Assembly (NCBI GenBank): GCA_034231615.1
Contig: CM067306.1
Span: 62,021,475-62,085,474, forward strand
Reading direction: 5' to 3'
From: Meghimatium bilineatum
Lineage: Eukaryota > Mollusca > Gastropoda > Stylommatophora > Philomycidae
Length of the DNA: 64,000 nt
In this document: positions 50,001 through 62,000 of the stretch, one piece after another
How positions within the stretch are numbered: position 1 is the first letter of the stretch
How the letters are laid out: every line of letters starts with the position of its first letter
Notes under the pieces: model-generated
What the model saw: the letters and a program-made list of their open reading frames with translations, nothing else
What the model was told of the DNA's origin: nothing
Databases searched by the model: none
Made by a program: the position numbers and the translations under genes

Positions 50001-53000
50001 TCCCGCATGTCCCGGTACAAAAATAAAAGTCACTTTATGCACACAGAAATTCTTCACTGCATCCAGTCACTGTTCTCGAATGTACCCCGCTTGCACTTTC
50101 ACAATCATGCTCATCAAGTCACCGAGTATACAGACATGTGTCGCAGTCTGCGAGCGCACCCATTTCAAAGCTTTGGTTACTGCCACAATCATGCTCATCG
50201 AGTCATCGAGTATACAGTCATGTTTAACATTTTATTATCAATGTTTTTATCATATTTTTATCAGTAGTGGTAAATATTTGTGACACAGATTTACTTGCCG
50301 TATTTGTTATTGTTACTTTCGTATTTGTGTTACTACGACCCATATATGACTGTTGTATTTTCTCTGATGTTTTTTGGGTTATTATATATTTCTGATGTTA
50401 ACCATTGTGTGTTTTCTAGTGTTTAAAGATAAATATTCCTGGAGGGGAGTCGTAGTTTAGACATCAATCGTGCTGTCATGATGTTCGCTAGACTCGAACA
50501 AGAAAACGACCGGTATAAGTGGTAGCTTTAGGGACCAAACCCGAAATAAAGGAATGACGAAAACGGATGTGCTGGACCTCGGACGTCCTGACCACAAGTG
50601 GCCAACGGGGGTGCAAATAATCACAGTTTTACTGTGGAACTTGCAGCACAATGTACTTCACGCTCCCTGGTGAAAATCACACGAAATATTTGTTGTGGTT
50701 ATTTGAGAGCGAATGCTGAAGAAGAAGGAAGAAGAGTGGTAGCTTTGCAACTGGACAGGGCGGGGCACCCATTTGTCCCGACATAAAGTATTGTCAAAGG
50801 TAGTGGATATAAATGGATATCCCCATATGGATGTGGAAAGCAAAGGGAAACTATCACATTATTCTCCCAAGATGAAAGTCATGGCGACACTTCTTTTTTT
50901 GGCCAAACATTAGATAGACAGGTTTGGAGAGCAGTAACAACAGGCAAAATTGAAGGCAACAGAGACAGAGGGCAAAAATGTGAGAAAATATTAGATAGTT
51001 TGACAACCTGACACGGCAGGGAAACAACAATGATCTTGATACATAATACTGAGGACAGAGAGCTGTGGAGAGCCTTGACCGCCTACGCCAACAGGCATAG
51101 CACCTGATGATGATGTTAACCATGCTGATCCTGTCGTGTGCTGCTGATATTAATTAGCCTTTGTGTTGTAATGGCAGAATATTTTTTGTGTTGTAATGGC
51201 AGAATATTTTTTGTGTTGTAATGGCAGAATATTTTTTGTGTTGTAATGGCAGAATATTTTTTGTGTTGTAATGGCAGAATATGTGTGGTGACTGAGGAGT
51301 TTTGATATCCATCTACTAATTTTATTATGACTCAAATGTTTTACTATACCAGGTTACACCCAACAAAATTTATGGGAATGAACTCGAGTGCTTTGCTTTC
51401 TACAAGTCATTGAGAGACTACAGGATGGTTCAGGACATCACTCATTGTCCTCCTTGGTGTTTGACTGTCAAGTGTCTGGGTAAGAGTTAGACAGAGCAAC
51501 AACTAGTAACATCCCTGATGTTGATCTATCCTTTATGTCTTCATGTGCTGACCTACTACTGGCACATATAAGAGAACTATAATTCATTTTCTTTAATCAG
51601 TCAGATGGTGAAACTTTTATAAGTCATTGGTGAATGAAGGTCCAATATGGTGATGTACCGGTATGTGTTTTGAATTAGCTTGGAAGAGGTGGTGCTTGTG
51701 GATATTTGTGACCTGACTAAATCATATAAGGTACTCTAGTTTATCACATTCAAGGTTGAATAAAGAAAACCACTTTCATTATATTTTCCTCTAAAGTAAA
51801 ATGCACCTCTTATGGTGGGGACCACTACTTTCAACCACAGACGTTAGTTAAATTTGATTATATCAGAGAATTACAACTGTAAAAATATTGGAGTCATGGT
51901 TCTGGTAGCCCAGTTATCAGGACCTACATCATCAGTAATTTTCTATCTATTGTTTCTTCTCAGCTTTTGTTGTAAGATGATCAGTTTTTGAACCATGGCA
52001 GGTTTGGTCATGTGATATGCAGTAATATTGTGACATCTCCAAATTTTGGTAACTCCTTCAACCCACCTTCTCCTTGGTCTTCCTCAGAATTTTGCTGTTT
52101 CCATTTTCATATTGTATGCTCTTGCTGCTGCCATTAAGGGTTCATTCTCATTAAGTTTTGGCTGAACCAGTTCAGTAATTTTTGGAGGTTCATTCTCATT
52201 AAGTTTTGGCTGAACAATTTCAGTAATTTTTGGAGGTTCATTCTCATTAAGTTTTGGCTGAACCTTTTCAGTAATTTTTGGAGGTTCATTCTCATTAAGT
52301 TTTGGCTGAATCATTTCAGTAATTTTTGGAGGTTCATTCTCATTAAGTTTTGGCTGAACAATTTCAGTAATTTTTGGAGGTTCATTCTCATTAAGTTTTG
52401 GCTGAATCATTTCAGTAATTTTTGGAGGATTTTTTTATAAGCAGTGAAAATAAAGGCTTTTTTGCTATAACAGTCCTCATGATGTGTGTAGGAAGAATTT
52501 TGCTACATTATGTATGAATAAATGTAGACTAGATGTAGCATTTTATAATTTCCATTGTTAGTTTGTTTGTGATTTGTTTCAATGTTAAGGAGTTTCCTCT
52601 TTAATTAGTCTGTACAACTTCCTGATTGTCTCCAATTATTTGTTGATGCTACCACAGGTCACACATTTATGCCAAACAATGACACCTTTGTACCACGAGC
52701 CGCTATTGAACCCAGACTCCTGGTGTTTCCAGCAGTCAATGCCGGTGAGAGCACATATCAGACTTTACTGGTGGGCAATGATGGTGATACGCCAATCTTG
52801 TATGACCTAACTCAAAGTTTCATTGACCATAAGAAAATCAAGCCAAAGTGTGGGACCACACCTCAAAAACAGTGAGAGATCATCTTCTTAGTAATTCTCC
52901 TACACATACTTCAATACATTCTCTTACATATACTCCAATACATTCTCCTACACATACTCCAATACATTCTCTTACATATACTCCAATACATTCTCCTACA

Positions 53001-56000
53001 TATACTCCTGTACATTCTCTTACATATACTCCAATACATTCTCCTACACATACTCCAATACATTCTCCTACACATACTCCAATACATTCTCCTACACATA
53101 CTCCAATACATTCTCCTACACATACTCCTGTACATTCTCTTACATATACTCCAATACATTCTCCTACATATAGGCCTACTCCAATACATTCTCCTACACA
53201 TACTTCAACATATTCTCCTACACATACTCCTGTACATTCTCTTACATATACTCCAATACATTCTCCTACATATAGGCCTACTCCAATACATTCTCCTACA
53301 CATACTTCAACATATTCTCCTACACATTTTTTCTGAATGTTTTATTACAAGTGTTCCTCTACATTTTTCTCACTCATAGTCACTAAGTATCACACATTTT
53401 ATCTCATTCTCATTTTTTCACATTTTTGTCAGCAATCGTAGCTATGGCATGTCCAATAGATCTGTCAAGTTAGCTAACTGATATATACAAGTAGGCCTAT
53501 TATGTTTTTATGTCAAGTTAGCAAACTTATATATACAGGTATTCTGTTTTTATGTCAAGTTAGCAAACTGATATATACAGGTATTCTGTTTTTATGTCAA
53601 GTTAGCAAACTGATATATACAAGTATTCTGTTTTTATGTCAAGTTAGCAAACTGATATATATATACAGGTAATCTGTTTTTATGTCAAGTTAGCAAACTG
53701 ATATATTCATGTATTCTGTTTTTATGTCAAGTTAGCACACTTATATATTCATGTATTCTGTTTTTATGTCAAGTTAGCAAACTTATATATTCATGTATTC
53801 TGTTTTTATGTCAAGTTAGCAAACTGATTCTTCCTATGATCTTCCAGAAATTTCTTTGTAAAGCCAAACAAGGGAATACTGAGGTCAGGTTACCAAATTT
53901 TCTCAGTTCAACTAACAGCCACTGAAGTCAACAGGTTCTCTCATGACTTGTTACTCAGACTTAATGATAATGAGAAATATGACCAGGTCTGACTTTTTTG
54001 TGTCTATGTTTTCTCATCAACATCATCATCACAAATGTTATGTTATTGTTTGTTCAATCACATATGTTATGTTATTGTTTGTTCAAGAGTATTGTATGCT
54101 GTTGTTGTTATTAAAAAAATGTGTGTGATGTTATCTTGCCATACATGTGATCTGGTATCTCACCTGTGTGATGTTATCGTGTCATGTGATCTGGTATCTC
54201 ACCTGTATGATGTTATCTTGTCCTACATATGCTCTGGTATCTCACCTGTGTGATGTTATCTTGCCATACATGTGATCTGGTATCTCACCTGTGTGATGGT
54301 ATCTTGCCATACATGTGATCTGGTATCTCACCTGTGTGATGTTATCTTGTCATGTGATCTGGTATCTCACCTGTATGATGTTATCTTGTCATGTGATCTG
54401 GTATCTCACCTGTGTCATGTTATATTGTTTTACCTGTGATCTGGTATCTCACCTGTGTGATGTTATCTTGTCATGTGATCTGCTATCTCACCTGTGTCAT
54501 GTTATATTGTTATACCTGTGATCTGGTATCTCACCTGTGTGATGTTATCTTGTCATGTGATCTGGTATCTCACCTGTGTGATGTTATCTTGTTATTCCTG
54601 TGATCTGGTATCTCACCTGTGTGATGTTATGTGTTCAGACATCTCACCTTTGTGGTGTTATTTTGTCATACCTGTGATCAGGTGTCTCACCTGTGTAATG
54701 TTATCTTATTACACCTGTGATCAGATATCTCACCTGTAATTTGTTTTTGTCAAATTGTGTTCAGGAATTTCACATTGTGGTGTTAAATTGTAACACCTGT
54801 TATCAGGTAGCATGCATGTGGGATGTTATCTTGTCATACATGTAATCTGGTATCTCACCTGTGTGCTGTAATCTTGACATACATGATCACATATTTCACC
54901 TCTGTGATCTTATCTTTTCATGCCTGTTACCAGGTAGTTCACCTATGTGGATCTGCTGAGAGTCCTAATGTAATGTTAGATGGTGATGGAAACATGTACT
55001 TTAAACCTACCTGTGCCGGTACATCAGCTACGAGGTCATATAGTTTCAAAAATATATCCAGGATAGCATTAAGGTCAGTTATGGTACATTTTTGTCTGTT
55101 TGTCTGCATGTTTGAATGTCAAAATGTATTTAAGAATGGTGTAGGGTAAGGGTGGAGATAATGAAGTAATCTCATTAGCTGTGAGCAGCTAGCTCTTGAC
55201 ACATGATGATGATGATCATATTTATAATGCACATAATTTTATAGACACCCTGTGTTTATTTACTTTATAATGCACATTATTTTATAGACACCCTCTGTTT
55301 ATTTACTTTATAATGCACATTATTTTATACACACCCTGTGTTTATTTACTTTATAATGCACATTATTTTATAGACACCCTGTGTTTATTTACTTTATAAT
55401 GCACATTATTTTATAGACACCCTGTGTTTATTTACTTTATAATGCACATTATTTTATACACACCCTGTGTTAAATTTACTTTATATTTGAGATAAACAGA
55501 GATACTTTTTTGAAATATTATTGTTTATCTTTATTACTCTGTCACCTACATAGTACAGTTCTATTTTAGCTTTATGCTGCCATACTCCAACAATGATTTT
55601 ATCCACAGATTTCAGTGGAAACTGAGCAAGGACAATGCTAAGTGTCTGAGAGTCGAACCTAGCTATGGCACTGTGCAGCCCAATGAGTCAGTGGTCAGTT
55701 GGCTATTTTCTTGTTTTACGATTATGATTCAACAACTTTGAATATATTGGGTCAACCATCAATACAACAGTAGATTGCTCAGCAGAGATCAGAAAGAGAT
55801 TAGCAAAAATGGCCTGTCTATGTGACATATTCTTTCCAGAACGTTGTCTGCCCAATGAATTCTCTGAACCCCTCTCTGTCTTGGGCGATGTAGCTTGCAT
55901 TTTCCAGCGATGTATTCATGTTATCTTTAATGGCATCAGTCCATCATCTTCTTGGTTTGCCCTTTCTCCTCTTTCCAAGTACTCTGCCCTCCATTATTTG

Positions 56001-59000
56001 TCTTTCTAAACAGTTGTGTCTCTTTATATGACCAAACAGGTGCAGTTTTCTTTTTGTGTTTAGTAACCAACACTCTGGAATCTTCATTGTGTTTATAATA
56101 TCTGAGTTTCTATTTTTTTCCTTCCATGATATTCTAAGTATATCATGTAGCATTTCAGCTCGAACGCATTGATCTTCTTTGCCGCTGTTTTACTTAGGGT
56201 CCATGTTTCACAGCCGTATGTTGCAACCGGAAAAAGTTCATAACTTTAGCAATTTCGTTTATATTTTGTTATTATTCCATATGTTTTTCAACCATGTTAT
56301 TTTACAATATGCCATTGCCAATCTCTTCCTGTATAGGCATGGGGCCAAAAAAGGAAAAGAAAAAAAAAGAAAAACAAAGTTACAACTATTAACCCTTTTA
56401 GTCCTAGCCAATCAGGAATAACTCAAAGCTTAATTCTCAGGACAAGGGAAATAACACCACAAAAATAAGAATTGAGAAAATTAATAAAAAATACAATTTG
56501 TAATCAATTTTCAAAGTCCTATTTACAGATAAAGTAGGTTAAATGTTTTGCTCTTGTCAGTGACAATGACATTAAATATTCATGTGAATACATCAAAAAG
56601 ACATGTAGAATGCCATCAGGTAGACCCTACTGATCTGTGAACATGATCTGTGAACATGATTTGTGAACATGATATGTGAACAGGTTCACAGTGTAAAATA
56701 TCATGTTTACTTATGTAACAAGTGACAGGAAAGATAGCACCATTTCTTGCCAGCTTCACTTACTTGTGTCAATTTGTTTGCTGATAATGTTGAAATAAAA
56801 AGCTGCAAATCAAACAAAAACAGACTTATCCACCAAGCTCTGTAATGGTGACAGGAAAATGAAAATGTGGAAGACCCAGGACAACACTACAAAGAACAAT
56901 CAAGAAACAATGACAATGGGTATTAACACCACCCAAGAACTTTGACAACTTGTAGCGAACCACAAAGAATGGAGAAACTTAACTTCTGCTCTATGCTCTG
57001 CCCTGTTCTTTCATGCTTGAAAGACACCATCACAAAGTCAGGTAAAGGACTGGCAGCAATGAAGGTTATGGCTGCTGCCCAGTTTGACAGATGTTACTTT
57101 TTCTTTTATACCAGGGATTAGTGGTGGCAGTGGAGTATTCATTGGCAATTCTGATGCTTAGTCAGACTCAGATGACATGACTGGACAAAATACAGCTATA
57201 CAAATTGTTCTGGGATACACAAGGGACATTGGTAATGGCTATACGACACTTGCTCGACTGTCCAACGGCAGAACATAGAATACAGTGTTGCTGTGCAAGG
57301 GAATACCTTCAAATAGATGCAGATAAAGAACATTCTTTGCATCCTGAAATTCTTAAAGTCAAAGATAGTAGACTGAAGAGAGGGTAATCGCGGATGGGTC
57401 AAGCAGAGGAAGGATATCATACAAAGTGTGTGTAGATTGCAGGATGTAGCTGCAGGAGTGGAATGGATACGCCCACCCAAGGATTGCAAACCTTCTTTCA
57501 GAGTTATAATAACACTTGATAAGACAAGCAAGGAATGGGGCCAGTGGCGATGGAGGCTGAGGTGCAGGCGATTATCAATCAGAACTCAGTGAAGGGGATG
57601 TGATTATTTATACAGATGGATTGGTGGTTAGACATGTTCGTAGCACGTAGACCTTCACAGCTCAGTGTGCAGGGAAAAGTGTTAGGGAAGAGAGTGGAGC
57701 TTTTGCTGTGACTACGAGTAGTATGAATACTGAGATAATGACGGTGACTGGCATTAGAATGGGTCAGCTCACAGAGGGATGTATGGACTTGTATCCTGAG
57801 TGACCTGTATGGTCTCGTTCATGAAGAATGGACTGAGATATTAAGATGGTCGAAGTTGGAGATGGTGACTTTTGTTCTCTCAGTTTGGTTATTTATACAA
57901 TAATGGTTCTGTTGTTAAAATTGTACAGTTTGTGGACCTTTACAGCGCAGAGTGTAGGGAAGACTATTAGAGAGGAGAGTGGAGCTTTCGCTGTAATTAC
58001 AAATAACACGACAATAGAAATTATGGTAATGACCTGGGTCTTGAACTGGATAGGCACACAGAATGCAGCTCATGTCTGCATTATCAGCAACTAAATGATC
58101 ATGATCTGGAAATACAAGCGGGTTGTATTTGTGAATAGTGGCATCATGTTGTCGGAGGTCAAGGTTGGAGGATGTCACATTCATTTTTGTGCTTGGTCAT
58201 TCAGATGTTCAAGGCAATGAGAGAGCAGATCAGGGCCGTAGATATGTTCATGGCAATGAGAGAGTAGATCAGGGCCGTAGATATTTTCAAGGCAATGAGA
58301 GAGCAGATCAGGACCATAGATATGTTCAAGGCAATGAGAGAGTAGATCAGCTTTTTGCCTGTGTATTAGCCATGTACCTAGTAATGAAAGTAATTATCCT
58401 ATTTACTTGGGGGGGGGGGTGTGAACACCCCAAATCCCCATATCTACAGGTCTGGAGCAGATAGTTTGGCATATTCTGACACTGTATTGAGTGGTAGCAC
58501 AATAGATAGTGCCAACATACTGAAGAACTATTTGAGAGAAACTGCACAATGAAATGAAATTAATGAAGACGATTATTCTTTTTTCAATGTCCAGAAAAAA
58601 GGAGCTAGGAGCTGGATGTGGCCTGGCAAGAGATTGGCATTATTATGGACAGCAAAGAATGTTTATCTACCACTAGAGAACTGGAAGTGCCAGTGGTCAT
58701 GTAATTGTGGATATACTCAGGGGGAGATAGGATCACCTATAGATGTGTCCTGTGTGCAGTGATGATGATATCTCGACCAACCAACCAACCAACCAACCAA
58801 CCAACCAACCAACCAACCAACCAACCAACCAACCAACCAACCAACCAACCAACCAACTAACCAACCAACCAATCAACTAACCAACCAATCAACCAACTAA
58901 CTAACTTTAGATTGAAGTCTTAGATTATTTGTTATGTTTGATCTATTTCTAGAGACAAACCTGGACATTTACTCCAGTCGAGGAGAAAAAATATGTCCTA

Positions 59001-62000
59001 AAAGCAACACTTGTAGCCTCGGGCCAAGGTCTTAGTCCCCTTTCTTCTGGAGGCAAGAAACAATATTTTTCTTTGCGTGTTATTGGACAAGGTTGCTATG
59101 GAGATGTGCAGGTTAATTTTTCTTATATTCATTCTGCTGTCTTTGAAGCTTAACATATTTTTGTTTGTCTGAGGGATACAATATTACATGTTACTTAACA
59201 TATATGTGGCTAAAGCATACAATATTACATGTTACTTAACATATCTTTGGCTGAAGCATACAATATTACATGTTACTTAACATATCTTTGTTTGGCTGAA
59301 GCATAAAATATTACATGTTACTTAACATATCTTTGGCTGAAGCATACAATATTACATGTTACTTAACATATCTTTGGCTGAAGCATAAAATATTACATGT
59401 TACTTAACATATCTTTGTTTGACTGAAGCATACAATATTACATGTTACTTAACATATCTTTGTTTGGCTGAAGCATAAAATATTACATGTTACTTAACAT
59501 ATCTTTGGCTGAAGCATACAATATTACATGTTACTTAACATATCTTTGGCTGAAGCATAAAATATTACATGTTACTTAACATATCTTTGTTTGGGTGAAA
59601 CATACATTATTACATGTTACTTAACATATCTTTGTTTGACTGAAGCATACAATATTACATGTTACTTAACATATCTTTGTTTGGGTGAAGCATACAATAT
59701 TACATGTTACTTAACATATCTTTGTTTGGGTGAAGCATACAATATTACATGTTACTTAACATATCTTTGTTTGGGTGAAGCATACAATATTACATGTTAC
59801 TTAACATATCTTTGTTTGGGTGAAGCATACAATATTACATTTTACTTAACATATCTTTGTTTGGGTGAAGCATACAATATTACATGTTACTTAACATATC
59901 TTTGTTTGGGTGAACCATACAATATTACATGTTACTTAACATATCTTTGTTTGGGTGAAGCATACAATATTACATGTTACTTAACATATCTTTGGCTGAA
60001 GCATACAATATTACATGTTACTTAACATATCTTTGTTTGGGTGAAGCATACAATATTACATTTTACTTAACATATCTTTGTTTGGGTGAAGCATACAATA
60101 TTACATGTTACTTAACATATCTTTGTTTGGGTGAACCATACAATATTACATGTTACTTAACATATCTTTGTTTGGGTGAAACATACAATATTACATGTTA
60201 CTTAACATATCCTTGTTTGACTGAAGCATACAATATTACATGTTACTTAACATATCTTTGTTTGGTTGAAGCATACAATATTACATGTTACTTAACATAT
60301 CTTTGTTTGGGTGAACCATACAATATTACATGTTACTTAACATATCTTTGTTTGACTGAAGCATACAATATTACATGTTACTTAACATATCTTTGTTTGG
60401 GTGAAGCATACAATATTACATGTTACTTAACATATCTTTGTTTGGGTGAAGCATACAATATTACATGTTACTTAACATATCTTTGTTTGGGTGAAGCATA
60501 CAATATTACATGTTACTTAACATATCTTTGTTTGGGTGAAGCATACAATATTACATGTTACTTAACATATCTTTGTTTGGGTGAAGCATACAATATTACA
60601 TGTTACTTAACATATCTTTGTTTGGGTGAAGCATACAATATTACATGTTACTTAACATATCTTTGTTTGGGTGAAGCATACAATATTACATGTTACCTAA
60701 CATATCTTTGTTTGGGTGAAGCATACAATATTACATGTTACCTAACATATCTTTGTTTGGGTGAAGCATACAATATTACATGTTACTTAACATATCTTTG
60801 TTTGGGTGAAGCATACAATATTACATGTTACTTAACATATCTTTGTTTGGGTGAAGCATACAATATTACATGCTAGTATGTAATTAATCTTTCATTTATG
60901 TCAACTACTAAGTAGACAGAAAAATATGGCTTACTATGACAGCACATCTTCTGGGTCTGAGTAGTTCCAATGACAACTTGGAGAAAATTATACAGTTTAT
61001 TGAAGCTATTGGCGCTTCAACTTGATAACTGACTGAATAACGATGAAGAAGAAGAAGAAATACTTCATTCTCAAACTCCTGCAGATTAACAGGATGTAGT
61101 CCAGAGAATGGAATGCTGTCATGATTTACAGCTTAGCTGCGATATCTATGCATTTTGACCTGACACATCAGACTTCAGCGCTTCTGGGTAACTCTAAACT
61201 TATATAGGATGCGACAGCTAACGCACCTCAGCCTTCTTAGCTGTCTCTTACGACATGCATAAAAGGCAAATAGTGTCACTATTCTTTGCCACCTTTTTTG
61301 ACCAGGAACTTCACGGGTGAGAAGTATGTAAAGAAATTTGTGGAGTTTGAGCTAATAAGAAATTAGATAAATGTTTACATGCAAAATTTATCAACATTTA
61401 ACAGACTCTATACAGTAGCAGGGGGGTGGGGTGGGGTTGGTGCGTGGGGGGGAGATTAGAGATTGTTATGAGAGTGGGAGTGCAGTCAATATTTCAATAT
61501 TTTGATGGGTATGAGGATATGGAAACACTCTCATTCAGCAAGCATGGTTAGAACTCTGATATGTGGAGAAATCAGGATGTGTACACTTAGCAAGCTTGGT
61601 TAGAACTCTGATATGTGGAGAAATCAGGATGTGTACACTTAGCAAGCTTGGTTAGAACTCTGATATGTGGAGAAATCAGGATGTGTACACTTAGCAAGCT
61701 TGGTTAGAACTCTGATATGCGGAGAAATCAGGATGTGTACACTTAGCAAGCTTTGTTAGAACTCTGATATGTGGAGAAATCAGGATGTGCACACTTAGCA
61801 AGCTTGGTTAGATTAAATTTCATTAAATCCCAGTTTATCTCATTTGCCCTCAGTTTGTTCCATATATCTGTTTATAATGAACCTATTGATTTTATTTTTA
61901 GGCTGATCAAACACACTTGGACTTTGGAGACATATTGGTTGGAAGTTCTGCTTCACGGTCCATCAACATCTACAACAACAGCATCTGCAGCCTGCAGTAT

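Noticed and set aside
52084..52410. Minus-strand frame with [10 protein letters not shown] repeats, a plausible disordered protein
   Set aside because: Six nearly identical 48-bp DNA units inside a CFAP65 intron, opposite strand, no start context and no non-repeat region.
53935..53936. GT donor inside exon 18
   Set aside because: Would leave phase 2 while exon 19 needs phase 0. Reading on to 53986 restores both phase and family-like sequence.
59591..60876. 144- and 300-codon frames with [15 protein letters not shown] repeats
   Set aside because: 45-bp intronic minisatellite with an in-frame period; starts at arbitrary places.
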